Positions 44,938 to 53,764 of a stretch of 64,000 nucleotides of DNA are shown here, one piece after another. The DNA comes from Paenibacillus aceris (GTDB lineage Bacteria; Bacillota; Bacilli; Paenibacillales; NBRC-103111). The DNA lies in contig NZ_JAGGKV010000001.1 in the NCBI RefSeq assembly GCF_017874035.1, positions 248,001 through 312,000 on the forward strand, in the 5' to 3' direction. The first letter of the stretch is position 1; each line of letters opens with the position of its first letter. The position numbers and the translations under genes were made by a program. A model generated the notes under the pieces. The model was not told where the DNA came from. It made no database searches and saw nothing but the letters and a program-made list of their open reading frames with translations.

Positions 44938-45492
44938 TTATACTTCCATGATTTCTTTTTCTTTAGCAGCCAAAACTTTTTCAACTTCAGCTACGAATTT
45001 ATCCGTAAACTTCTGGATGTCTTCCTGATGTTTACGAGACTCATCTTCAGAGATCCCTGCTTTTTCAAGCTTTTTGATCTCATCGTTAGCATCGCGGCGA
45101 ATATTGCGAATCGCCACTTTGGCTTCTTCGCCGAACTTTTTCGTCATTTTAACGAGATCAGTACGACGCTCTTCGGTTAGAGCTGGAATGACTATACGAA
45201 TAACGGTTCCATCATTGGATGGTGTCAGTCCCAAGTCAGACTTCATAATTGCTTTCTCTATTGAGGACATGGAGCTTTTGTCCCATGGTTGAATAAGCAA
45301 AGTACGTGAATCAGGCGTTGTTAAATTCGCAAGCTGATTCACCGGTGTCATTGCTCCGTAATATTCCACTTGAATACGATCCAATAAAGAAGGCGTAGCA
45401 CGACCTGCACGAAGCGTAGTCAAGTCTCTTTTAAGTGCGCCGATGGCTTTATCCATACGGTCTTCTGCGTTCTTTTTCACTGCCTGTGGCAT
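44938..45492 (-). CDS. frr: Ribosome recycling factor
   Basis: Factor of 184 residues that splits the post-termination ribosome with EF-G. It opens [24 protein letters not shown], has [21 protein letters not shown], and ends with a coiled coil ([19 protein letters not shown]). It starts 4 bases after pyrH, with GGGAGTG upstream, so the pair is one unit. Confidence 0.97.
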   Translation of the reverse strand: MPQAVKKNAEDRMDKAIGALKRDLTTLRAGRATPSLLDRIQVEYYGAMTPVNQLANLTTPDSRTLLIQPWDKSSMSSIEKAIMKSDLGLTPSNDGTVIRIVIPALTEERRTDLVKMTKKFGEEAKVAIRNIRRDANDEIKKLEKAGISEDESRKHQEDIQKFTDKFVAEVEKVLAAKEKEIMEV

Positions 45493-45495
45493 CGA

Positions 45496-46305
<810 letters not shown>

Positions 46306-46308
46306 CTA

Positions 46309-46959
46309 TTATAGTTTAACTTGTGACATAACTTCTTCTGCAAAGTTCTCTTGTTTTTTCTCAAGGCCTTCACCAAGACCAAAACGTACGAAACGGCGAA
46401 TGGAGATGTTCTCGCCGATTGCAGCGATTTTCTCATTCAACAATTGGTCGATTGTTTTGTCTGGATCTTTAACGAATTGTTGCTCCATCAAGCAGAACTC
46501 TTCGTAGTATTTACCGATACGTCCTTCAACCATTTTTTCAATGATTTTCTCTGGTTTGCCTTCGTTAAGAGCTTGGTTGCGAAGAATTTCTTTTTCTTTC
46601 TCCAAAGCTTCTGTTGGCACTTCTTCACGACGAACATAAGTTGGGTTTGCCGCTGCGATGTGCATAGCGATATCTTTACAGAAAGTTCTGAATTGCTCTG
46701 TTTTACCTACGAAGTCAGTTTCACAGTTGATCTCAACAAGAACACCAACTTTACCTCCAGCGTGAATGTAAGATTCTACTGCGCCTTCAGTTGCGATACG
46801 ACCCGCTTTGTTAGCTGCCGCGGAAAGACCTTTCTCGCGAAGCAATTCACCAGCTTTTGTGATATCACCATTTGCTTCTTCAAGCGCTTTTTTGCAATCT
46901 AACATTCCTGCGCCTGTTTTTTCACGTAATTCTTTCACTTGTGCTGCTGTAACTGCCAT
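46309..46959 (-). CDS. tsf: Elongation factor Ts
   Basis: Exchange factor for EF-Tu, 216 residues, the shorter Firmicutes-like form. It opens with a UBA domain ([23 protein letters not shown]), then [16 protein letters not shown], and a [20 protein letters not shown] stretch that binds EF-Tu. GGGAGGT lies 8 bases before the ATG. It follows rpsB across a hairpin terminator. Confidence 0.97.
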   Translation of the reverse strand: MAVTAAQVKELREKTGAGMLDCKKALEEANGDITKAGELLREKGLSAAANKAGRIATEGAVESYIHAGGKVGVLVEINCETDFVGKTEQFRTFCKDIAMHIAAANPTYVRREEVPTEALEKEKEILRNQALNEGKPEKIIEKMVEGRIGKYYEEFCLMEQQFVKDPDKTIDQLLNEKIAAIGENISIRRFVRFGLGEGLEKKQENFAEEVMSQVKL

Positions 46960-47006
46960 TGAAAGAAACCTCCCGTTTGTCGTTTAATATGTAACGCCCT
47001 TGCTTT

Positions 47007-47053
47007 AAAAAAAGGGTGGTGACAGGCTGTTACACCTTCCAACCACCCTTTTC
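47007..47053 (-). terminator. Rho-independent terminator between rpsB and tsf
   Basis: 11-bp stem AAAAGGGUGGU/ACCACCCUUUU with a loop of about 20 bases, then U-rich on the minus strand. It lowers tsf relative to rpsB or marks its separate expression. Confidence 0.8.
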
Positions 47054-47066
47054 ACGTTCCTATAAA

Positions 47067-47765
47067 TTAAGCTGTTGTTTGTTCGCCTTGGTGTGCTTCG
47101 ATAACTGCATCAGCAATTTTCGCTGTAAGCAATTTAACGGCACGAATAGCATCATCGTTACCAGGGATCACGTAGTCGATCTCGTCTGGATCACAGTTAG
47201 TATCAACGATACCAACGATTGGGATACCCAATTTGCGAGCTTCTGCAACAGCAATACGCTCTTTACGTGGATCGATAATGAAAAGTGCGCTAGGCAAAGA
47301 TTTCATGTTTTTGATTCCGCCCAAGAATTTCTCAAGACGTTCTTTCTCTTTACGGAGAATAATAACTTCTTTCTTAGGAAGAACTTCGAATGTACCGTCT
47401 TCTTCCCATCTTTCAAGGGTTTTCAAACGGTCAATACGTTTTTGAATTGTTTGGAAGTTAGTAAGTGTACCACCCAACCAACGTTGGTTGATGAAGTACA
47501 TTCCGCAACGCTCTGCTTCTTCAGCAACGGAATCTTGTGCTTGTTTTTTTGTTCCAACGAAAAGGATTGTACCATTATCTTCCGATACGGATTTAACAAA
47601 GTTGTATGCTTCCTCAACTTTTTTAACCGTTTTTTGTAGATCGATAATGTAAATTCCGTTTCTTTCTGTGAAAATGTACTTGTCCATTTTCGGGTTCCAA
47701 CGACGTGTTTGGTGACCGAAATGTACGCCAGCTTCTAAAAGCTGTTTCATGGAGATAACTGCCAT
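47067..47765 (-). CDS. rpsB: 30S ribosomal protein S2
   Basis: Small-subunit protein of 232 residues. It begins [25 protein letters not shown], with [16 protein letters not shown] and [14 protein letters not shown] as family motifs. GAGGAGGG lies 7 bases before the ATG at 47765; the TTG at 47771 overlaps it. A promoter lies about 125 bases upstream. Confidence 0.98.
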   Translation of the reverse strand: MAVISMKQLLEAGVHFGHQTRRWNPKMDKYIFTERNGIYIIDLQKTVKKVEEAYNFVKSVSEDNGTILFVGTKKQAQDSVAEEAERCGMYFINQRWLGGTLTNFQTIQKRIDRLKTLERWEEDGTFEVLPKKEVIILRKEKERLEKFLGGIKNMKSLPSALFIIDPRKERIAVAEARKLGIPIVGIVDTNCDPDEIDYVIPGNDDAIRAVKLLTAKIADAVIEAHQGEQTTA

Positions 47766-47888
47766 CCCCAATCCCTCCTCTAAAATGGTTTATTTGGTAT
47801 CCGCCGCCTGTCGCATCTTTGTATAAAACTTACCAATGTAAGCACCATTATACAAATTGACTGGCGTGAGTTTTTAACACCGTGAATA

Positions 47889-47917
47889 AATATACCACAA
47901 CTCAAATGCCTATGCAA
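47889..47917 (-). promoter_or_regulatory. Sigma-A promoter of rpsB
   Basis: Minus strand TTGCAT (47912-47917), 17 bases, TATATT (47889-47894). A second TATAAT lies nearer rpsB at about 47848-47853, without a clear -35. The roughly 120-base leader may carry regulation. Confidence 0.6.
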
Positions 47918-47968
47918 CCTTTTGTCGAGATAGTCATTTAGCCCTACAAATGTACGCCTAGATAAGAA

Positions 47969-48007
47969 GAAAAAATAAAATAGACCTCAAAATAAGATCC
48001 ATTTGAG
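47969..48007 (-). terminator. Terminator at the end of the flagellar/chemotaxis operon
   Basis: Stem GCUCAAA/UUUGAGG-type pairing (CUCAAA/UUUGAG) with a 10-base loop, then TCTATTTTATTTTTT on the minus strand. It lies just after the last gene, before the rpsB promoter. Confidence 0.65.
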
Positions 48008-48014
48008 CGCCTAT

Positions 48015-48521
48015 TTACTGCGAAGTTATTAAATTGGTGACGACTTTCTCCATATCCATTTGACCTTCAAAAACATGAAAGCCAACTTGTAATTTGGTGT
48101 TACCGCCCTGCTTCACAAGCTCGGATGCGAACGCCTTGCGATCGGTAATCAACCCGGATTTCACGAGCAGCTCTGCAACAGCTGTCGCGTCAAGATTTGG
48201 CTGAACATAAATAACCGTTCTATGGACGGTTTCAACTTTAGTCGGCTCTTGTGACTTAGCAGCGGCCAACTTGTCTGTTTCTTCTTGCACCTTTTTTTGA
48301 ACAGTCGTATCTAATTCAGCTTGCGTATACATTTTAGTGTTTATATCGAACACTTGATAATACTTTGCGGCTTCCTCTTTCAATTTCTTAGGATCCATTT
48401 CATCCAGAGCTAATCTGGATTGACCAGGTGCGCTTGCCCGGACTAACATAATTTGCAGCAGTAATGCCCCAACAATAATGCCTGTTCCAATACCTAACAC
48501 ATACGAACGGTTTTTAAGCAC
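48015..48521 (-). CDS. Membrane-anchored protein with MltG/YceG-like C-terminal segment
   Basis: Protein of 168 residues with one N-terminal membrane helix (GIGTGIIVGALLLQIMLV), a Lys/Glu/Ala-rich middle likely helical, and a C-terminal segment with the pattern IYVQPNLDATAVAELLVKSG, then LQVGFHVFEG, which resembles the LysM-like part of MltG (YceG) proteins. The MltG lyase core is absent, so I would not call it a transglycosylase. It starts with GTG, AGGAGGA upstream, and overlaps the gene before it by eight bases. It is the last gene of the flagellar operon, and its role there is unknown. Confidence 0.72.
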   Translation of the reverse strand: MLKNRSYVLGIGTGIIVGALLLQIMLVRASAPGQSRLALDEMDPKKLKEEAAKYYQVFDINTKMYTQAELDTTVQKKVQEETDKLAAAKSQEPTKVETVHRTVIYVQPNLDATAVAELLVKSGLITDRKAFASELVKQGGNTKLQVGFHVFEGQMDMEKVVTNLITSQ

Positions 48522-49098
48522 GGGGCCGCTCCTCCTGTCGGGAAAGCTGAAGGATCAAGCTAACCTCACCTTTATTCATTCCTAATTTCTTGGCGATAGC
48601 CTCAACACCTTTTCCCTGATCATGCAAAGAAAAAAGCTCGGCATACCTGCTTTTCATGCTTAAGCCCGTATAAATTGGCTCTTGTTCTGCGACAGGTTCG
48701 ACCAACGTACCAATGCCCAGTGAAGAGGACGCAGCCGCGGCAACTTGTTGACCTGACACTTGATAAATAGAAGAAACAGAAGCAGGATCCTCTTGCTCTT
48801 TCACATGCACTTTCGTTAACTCTTGAGAAAGCTCATGTTTTTGCTTTTCCAAGGTTTCAAGTCTTCCCGCAAGCTTGGCAAGCTCAACTTCATAATCTTG
48901 TTTAGTCTTCGAAAACAAATTCAACAGCGATTGATTCTGCTCATCCATCTCAGCGGCGAAGTGTTCAATCGTTTCCTCAATCTCCTGGACGACATTCATC
49001 GTCCCGGAGGCTGCTCCTTGTTCCTTTGGCAGGAATCGCGCATAGACTATCATGACCAAGCCTAAAAGCACGACATACATCCACGGCTGCATAGCCAC
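48514..49098 (-). CDS. SwrB-like/DUF6115-type membrane-anchored coiled-coil protein
   Basis: Protein of 194 residues with one N-terminal membrane helix (WMYVVLLGLVMIVYARFL), a long coiled coil (about 35-100), an Ala/Ser-rich middle, and a C-terminal helix-turn-helix-like motif (YAELFSLHDQGKGVEAIAKK, then LGMNKGEVSLILQL). SwrB (YlxL) has a similar layout just after sigD in B. subtilis and controls flagellar assembly. The match is by architecture and place, not a firm family call. It starts with a GTG and AAGGTGA; an ATG two codons later is the alternative. Confidence 0.7.
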   Translation of the reverse strand: MAMQPWMYVVLLGLVMIVYARFLPKEQGAASGTMNVVQEIEETIEHFAAEMDEQNQSLLNLFSKTKQDYEVELAKLAGRLETLEKQKHELSQELTKVHVKEQEDPASVSSIYQVSGQQVAAAASSSLGIGTLVEPVAEQEPIYTGLSMKSRYAELFSLHDQGKGVEAIAKKLGMNKGEVSLILQLSRQEERPRA

Positions 49099-49133
49099 CT
49101 ACATTCACCTTTTTCTATAAATGAAATAACGCA

Positions 49134-49457
49134 TTATAAAGATAGATCAATATGATGCCCTTTGTATGGGTGAAACGGCTGATGATCGGGTTCAGTAGAG
49201 TCTGATAGTGATAATCTTTTATTTTTGGACTTCTTCTTCGTCATCTGTTGCTTCTGACCGTTATGATCTTTAATTTCGGCACGTATGCTCTCTTCGAGCT
49301 TACTGCTGCGGTGCCGATCCTTTTCTGTTGATTGAGACGCTTGATTTTCTAAGATGGTTTCATCCTGACGCGGTTTCTGCATCAGTTGATTTTGCCGAAT
49401 CCCAGCCTCATCATTCTTGTGAACAGCGAACTGTAAATCGATGGCTTTCAAACTCAT
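49134..49457 (-). CDS. Hypothetical hydrophilic protein in the flagellar operon
   Basis: Protein of 107 residues that I do not recognise as a named family. It opens MSLKAIDLQFAVHKNDEAG, is rich in Gln, Lys and Asp, has a basic stretch (KKKSKNKRLS) and ends with HHIDLSL. No signal or membrane helix. GGAGAGGT lies 5 bases before the ATG, and it sits 18 bases after the FapA-like gene, so it is expressed. Similar short proteins may follow sigD in other Paenibacillaceae, but I cannot verify this here. Confidence 0.65.
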   Translation of the reverse strand: MSLKAIDLQFAVHKNDEAGIRQNQLMQKPRQDETILENQASQSTEKDRHRSSKLEESIRAEIKDHNGQKQQMTKKKSKNKRLSLSDSTEPDHQPFHPYKGHHIDLSL

Positions 49458-49475
49458 CGCTTACCTCTCCTTCAC

Positions 49476-50885
49476 TCACACATTCGTACTCATCGAAATA
49501 TCGCCTTCGCTTAACCGGAAAGTCATCCGGCTTGTTGGATCTTTGATAAATTTTGTATATCGGCCAATAACGATTTTGGTACCCCCGTAAATGGTAGACA
49601 AGACCTCGACCTTAGCCTTTTCAGAGTCTTCTAATGATTTTTCAATTTCAAAGATGCGTTCCTTGATCGTATTTTGCTCTTCGATTGATTGCTTTTTCGT
49701 ATGATTCAACTTGATGCGCATCGCTACTTTATCTGGGGTAAGATGTCCCGAAGCAGCTAATGAATCTAATAACGTTAGCGCCTTATCTGTTTTGTCCATA
49801 TTTTCCATATAGACTCTCAGCTGACCTCGCAAATGAATCATTTCATTACGCAGTTCCGGCAGAACACCAACTTCAACGACGGTTGTGGTTGACATGGAGT
49901 TCCCTATCGTGCGCGCAGTCACACGCTCCCCAGCTTGTATAGTTCCACCTACAATGAGTCCTTTAGCCCCATTACAATTTACGGCTTTGCCAGCTCGAAT
50001 CGTAGAATGCATAATGCTCTGTGATACTTTTAATTCTCCAGCGACATCAACCGTAGCATCCTGAATAAAGGAGCTCTTCACATTTTTACCGGCTTTAATG
50101 TGAGCTTTATTCTGACCTACGATGCCAGCATTAATCTCAATTGAGCCATCTGCTTCAAGTTCTGCCGCTTCAACGCCGCCAGTCACACGAATATCACCGG
50201 CAGCACGAATTTTAAATCCAGGCAACACATTTCCACGAACAACAACTGTGCCAATAAAATCGATATTTCCGATATTATAATCTACATCTCCATTCACTTC
50301 ATAAACAGGAAACACGTTAATTTTGTCACGGTCTGTTCTTACAACCATCCCGTCAATCAATGAGTAAAGCCCCATTTGCTCAGCGTCTGCAATCACATTC
50401 TTGCCTATTTTGAAACGCGTTTCTTTCCCTGCTTTTGTAAAAATCGTCTCACCGGTTACTGCACGACCAGGAGTGCCTTCGGTAGCCATAAACCGCTGAC
50501 CGATCAATTGGCCCTTTTTTACATTATGAAGGGAAATCACTTCTTTATAATTCACCCTGCCGTCATCCAGCTCAAGAGGTTTTTTGTCATTCTCATCAAA
50601 GTCAAAAATATATGTAATATAGCCGTTTACACCTGGCTCCGCCTTGGTACCTTCAGCGATAAGCAGCTTTTGATGATAAAAAGATTTCGGATTAGCTGCA
50701 ATTTGAGCAAGCAATTGCCGATTTAAGCCATGAACGATACGATTTTTCTGAGCTAATTCTTCTAATTGAGCTGCGGTTATTTTAAAGCTGTCATCAACAT
50801 TGGTAATTAACAAATATGCAGACAATTTATCATCCGAGATGGAAATACTGATGTAAAAATCTAAAGGCATGTTCCTCTCAAGCAT
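49476..50885 (-). CDS. FapA/DUF342 family polymerising beta-solenoid-like protein
   Basis: Soluble protein of 469 residues. The middle (about 170-330) is a run of short Gly/Val-rich strands (GTVVVRGNVLPGFKIRAAGD, then IRVTGGVEAAELEADGSIEI), typical of a beta-helix as in FapA/DUF342 proteins. A helical C-terminal coil follows (ENMDKTDKALTLLDSL). Its function in Bacillus-group bacteria is unclear; it commonly sits by sigD. GGGTGG lies 6-7 bases before the ATG at 50885; an inner ATG at 50870 is possible. Confidence 0.82.
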   Translation of the reverse strand: MLERNMPLDFYISISISDDKLSAYLLITNVDDSFKITAAQLEELAQKNRIVHGLNRQLLAQIAANPKSFYHQKLLIAEGTKAEPGVNGYITYIFDFDENDKKPLELDDGRVNYKEVISLHNVKKGQLIGQRFMATEGTPGRAVTGETIFTKAGKETRFKIGKNVIADAEQMGLYSLIDGMVVRTDRDKINVFPVYEVNGDVDYNIGNIDFIGTVVVRGNVLPGFKIRAAGDIRVTGGVEAAELEADGSIEINAGIVGQNKAHIKAGKNVKSSFIQDATVDVAGELKVSQSIMHSTIRAGKAVNCNGAKGLIVGGTIQAGERVTARTIGNSMSTTTVVEVGVLPELRNEMIHLRGQLRVYMENMDKTDKALTLLDSLAASGHLTPDKVAMRIKLNHTKKQSIEEQNTIKERIFEIEKSLEDSEKAKVEVLSTIYGGTKIVIGRYTKFIKDPTSRMTFRLSEGDISMSTNV

Positions 50886-50918
50886 GGAATTCCACCCTTC
50901 AACTTTAGCGAATTTATG

Positions 50919-51707
50919 TTATGTATCTTGAAATAACTGATTCTTAAATCGACCTAGTACACCTTTGAGGCGAAGAATCGCTTTGGAGTGTAATTGCGAG
51001 ATGCGTGAAGGCGATAAACTCATGACCTCTGCTATTTCACTTAGAGACAATTCCTCAAAATAAAACAGTGATACCACAATTCGTTCTTTCTCCGTTAAGC
51101 GCTCAATCGCTTTTGCCAGCGAATCTTTCAAAAAAAACTCATTCACTTGAAATTCAGGGTTTTTAGCTTTTTCATCAACAAGTAAAGAGAGCCGTGTTTC
51201 CGAATCTTCTTCCCGAATCGGATCATCAATTGAGCATACCGTGGTAATGGAAATATCCTGAAGCATTTGTTGAAAATCCTGCTCGCTAACTTGCAAGTAC
51301 TCGCTGATTTCGGTATCCGTAACGGAACGCAAAAATTGTTGTTCAAGCTTTTGATAAGCGTCTTCAACCTTTTTCGCCTTTTCTCTTACGGATCGTGGAA
51401 CCCAATCCCCTTGTCTTAAGCCATCGATGATAGAGCCGCGGATACGCCATGATGCATAAGTTTCGAATTGCAGACCTCGGACGTGATCAAATTTCTCTAC
51501 GGCATCAATAAGACCCATCACGCCATAGCTGGACAGGTCCTCTTTCGAGACACTTTTGGGTAGTCCAATGGCAAGACGGCCGGAAACATAATCGACTAAA
51601 GGCAAGTAAGTCTCAATCAGTGCCTGTTTAGCGGGAATCCAGCCATGTTCCTTCCACTGTATCCATAAGTCATAATTCGCTAGTTGCGATTGCTTTTGTT
51701 CGATCAT
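50919..51707 (-). CDS. sigD: RNA polymerase sigma factor SigD (FliA/WhiG type)
   Basis: Sigma-28 of 262 residues that drives flagellin, motility and autolysin genes. Region 2 (YVSGRLAIGLPKSVSKEDL, YASWRIRGSIIDGLRQGDW), region 3 and region 4 (LTEKERIVVSLFYFEELSLSEIA as the -35 helix) are all present. The ribosome binding site is weak (GATGGTGAT), which would limit its level. It follows the small membrane protein by 19 bases. Confidence 0.93.
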   Translation of the reverse strand: MIEQKQSQLANYDLWIQWKEHGWIPAKQALIETYLPLVDYVSGRLAIGLPKSVSKEDLSSYGVMGLIDAVEKFDHVRGLQFETYASWRIRGSIIDGLRQGDWVPRSVREKAKKVEDAYQKLEQQFLRSVTDTEISEYLQVSEQDFQQMLQDISITTVCSIDDPIREEDSETRLSLLVDEKAKNPEFQVNEFFLKDSLAKAIERLTEKERIVVSLFYFEELSLSEIAEVMSLSPSRISQLHSKAILRLKGVLGRFKNQLFQDT

Positions 51708-51726
51708 GATCTACGTATCACCATCC

Positions 51727-52161
51727 TTAGTCTTCAGACATTCGCCGTAAGGCACCCGCCAGTTGTTCAGGGTCCAGATTATTCTTGGTGACTAGCTTAG
51801 GTGGATTCAGTGGTGAAAATTGCATCTCGGCTGCTGCCGCCGCATTGTTATTCCCCAAATTTATCTTCAATAACTCACGTGTTTCTTCATCTTCGACCGG
51901 TGTCATCATATCTAATGTTTGACCAACGGATGAATCTGAAGCCATATTCTCATGTTGGGTTCGAGCTGCCGCATGTTCAGCCCCAATCATTAGACCTAGC
52001 ACCCATCGAAAACCAAAGGTTAGAACAAATAAAATGAGAAAGCTGTATATACTTTTGAGACAGGAAGTTAGAAATAAATTATTGCCAATCGATAAGCCAA
52101 AAGTAAATATACACGCCAACCCTGCTACAATGACATTAATTCGAATGGTTCCGATCATCAT
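51727..52161 (-). CDS. Two-helix membrane protein of unknown function between cheD and sigD
   Basis: Protein of 144 residues: two N-terminal membrane helices (INVIVAGLACIFTFGLSIG and SIYSFLILFVLTFGFRWVL), then a soluble tail with Ala-rich NNAAAAAEMQFSP and LDPEQLAGALRRMSED at the end. I do not recognise the family. Its ATG shares a base with the cheD stop (TAATG), so it is translationally coupled. B. subtilis has sigD directly after cheD, so this gene is an addition of this lineage and may act in chemotaxis or flagellar control. Confidence 0.75.
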   Translation of the reverse strand: MMIGTIRINVIVAGLACIFTFGLSIGNNLFLTSCLKSIYSFLILFVLTFGFRWVLGLMIGAEHAAARTQHENMASDSSVGQTLDMMTPVEDEETRELLKINLGNNNAAAAAEMQFSPLNPPKLVTKNNLDPEQLAGALRRMSED

Positions 52162-52655
52162 TAAATTTCCTTCACTCCTAATTGCACGCTTCGAATAACC
52201 AGAATTCCGGTTTTGCTATTAAACTCTATTGTTCGACCGTAATTAGCTCCTGTATCCTCTGCGCGAATTGGAATTTTATATTTATTCAACATTTCCTTAC
52301 AGGATTCAACATTTCTAGGGCCAATCCTCATCGTATCATTATTTCCAGCAAAGGCAAACATTTGTGCCCCTCCGGCTAGCTTGGCCTCAAGTCTGCTAAC
52401 GACTGCTCCTAGTTTCTCCATTCGGGAGATTAGCTCAGGAATTGCGGTGTCCGCGTATTTGGCAATGTTCAAGGATCCTTCACGGGCAATCTCAGAGGAA
52501 GGGAGCATGACGTGCGCCATACCAGCTACTTTAACACGGCTATCAAATAGAGTGACACCAACGCATGATCCCAAGCCCGTCGTCTTCAACACACCTGTAA
52601 GGTGAGCAACATTCAGATCAGCCATGCCAACTTTAATCAAATTATCCTGCGTCAT
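52161..52655 (-). CDS. cheD: Chemoreceptor glutamine deamidase CheD
   Basis: Enzyme of 164 residues that deamidates receptor glutamines and binds CheC. The catalytic Cys31 is in GLGSCVGVTLFD, His48 is in GMAHVMLP, and a conserved Thr is at about residue 25-26 of the same active site. The start overlaps the cheC stop (ATGA) and its stop overlaps the next gene. Confidence 0.95.
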   Translation of the reverse strand: MTQDNLIKVGMADLNVAHLTGVLKTTGLGSCVGVTLFDSRVKVAGMAHVMLPSSEIAREGSLNIAKYADTAIPELISRMEKLGAVVSRLEAKLAGGAQMFAFAGNNDTMRIGPRNVESCKEMLNKYKIPIRAEDTGANYGRTIEFNSKTGILVIRSVQLGVKEI

Positions 52656-53272
52656 GAAGAATCTACTCCTAATGCCGAAAATATTTTGCCGAACGATTCC
52701 GGATCAGGAATTAGGAAGAAATGTCCTTGTACTTCATTATCCCCTTCCAAAAATTTGGTATCTATGAGGAGCGCTTGATCGCCCATTTGACCAAATTGCA
52801 ATAACCCATAACTTAATATGGCGCCTGCCATATCAATCGCCAAAGCTGGGACAGTCGGCTGCATGTTCAAGTTAGTAAAATCAGCAAGAGAAGATAGATA
52901 TGAACCGGCAAGAATGTTACCAATTTCGTTTAAGGCGGATAACTCTAGCTCTGAGTACTCTTCTTGATCTTCAATTTCAAACCCAATCAGATCCCGAAGC
53001 ATATTCTTGGCGGCATCTAAATTCAGGATAAAAAACATATTTCCAGGAGCGTCTCCTTCTACTCGTAAGAAAATAGCGAGAACAACTGTTTCAGCGCCGC
53101 CTACACTATCACAAATTTCTTCAAAAGGAAGCATTCTTACCTTAGGTACAAGCATATCAATCGGTTTATCTAATAGAGTAGATAGGGCAGTAGCAGCATG
53201 CCCCGCGCCTATGTTACCAACCTCTTTGAGAACATCCATTTGAAAATCCGCCAACTGATTAAAAACGTCCAC
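52652..53272 (-). CDS. cheC: CheY-P phosphatase CheC
   Basis: Protein of 206 residues with two phosphatase signatures, each with Glu and Asn: DVLKEVGNIGAGHAA near the N-terminus and ALNEIGNILAGSYL in the second half. Both Glu/Asn pairs are intact, so both sites may work. It interacts with CheD. GAGGA lies 7 bases before the GTG start. Confidence 0.94.
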   Translation of the reverse strand: MDVFNQLADFQMDVLKEVGNIGAGHAATALSTLLDKPIDMLVPKVRMLPFEEICDSVGGAETVVLAIFLRVEGDAPGNMFFILNLDAAKNMLRDLIGFEIEDQEEYSELELSALNEIGNILAGSYLSSLADFTNLNMQPTVPALAIDMAGAILSYGLLQFGQMGDQALLIDTKFLEGDNEVQGHFFLIPDPESFGKIFSALGVDSS

Positions 53273-53275
53273 AAG

Positions 53276-53737
53276 CTAATCCTCTAGTCTTTCTAACTGT
53301 TGAATTTCGTTACGGTCCAACACCTGCTCTAAATTAAGCAAAACAAGCAATCTTTGCTCACCGACGCGCGCAATTCCATCAAGGTATTTCGCTCTAATGC
53401 CGCCAACAATCTCTGGTGGATTGTCAATGCTGTCCGTATCCAGATCAATAACATCATTTGCTGAATCAACGATTAGCCCAACTTCAAATTCGCCGGCAGA
53501 AACGATGATGATGCGGGTCGCATCCGTAGTAGCTTGCTCTTCCAGTCCAAAGCGTGAGCGAAGATCGATAATTGGAATCACTACGCCGCGAAGATTGATC
53601 ACGCCTTTAATAAATACCGGTGCTTTCGGAACGCGCGTCATCGGCTGCATTCTTTCAATCGTTCTAACTTTCTCGACTTCCACGCCATACTCTTCCGTTC
53701 CAAGTGCGAAGACGATTACCTTTTTTTCTTCTCCCAT
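53276..53737 (-). CDS. cheW: Chemotaxis coupling protein CheW
   Basis: Protein of 153 residues with two SH3-like lobes that joins receptors to CheA. It begins MGEEKKVIVFALGTEEYGV, and has KGVINLRGVVIPIIDLRSRFG and an ending with LVLLNLEQVLDRNE. AAGGAGG lies upstream of the ATG. It follows cheA by 27 bases. Confidence 0.95.
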   Translation of the reverse strand: MGEEKKVIVFALGTEEYGVEVEKVRTIERMQPMTRVPKAPVFIKGVINLRGVVIPIIDLRSRFGLEEQATTDATRIIIVSAGEFEVGLIVDSANDVIDLDTDSIDNPPEIVGGIRAKYLDGIARVGEQRLLVLLNLEQVLDRNEIQQLERLED

Positions 53738-53764
53738 TGCAATATCCTCCTTAGAATTATGTAG

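Noticed and set aside
46351-46902. 183-codon plus-strand frame opposite tsf
   Set aside because: Antisense to EF-Ts with Phe/Cys-rich composition typical of shadow frames.
47016-47639. 207-codon open frame on the plus strand opposite rpsB
   Set aside because: It is antisense to S2, Phe/Cys-rich with no family motif, and has no ribosome binding site of note.
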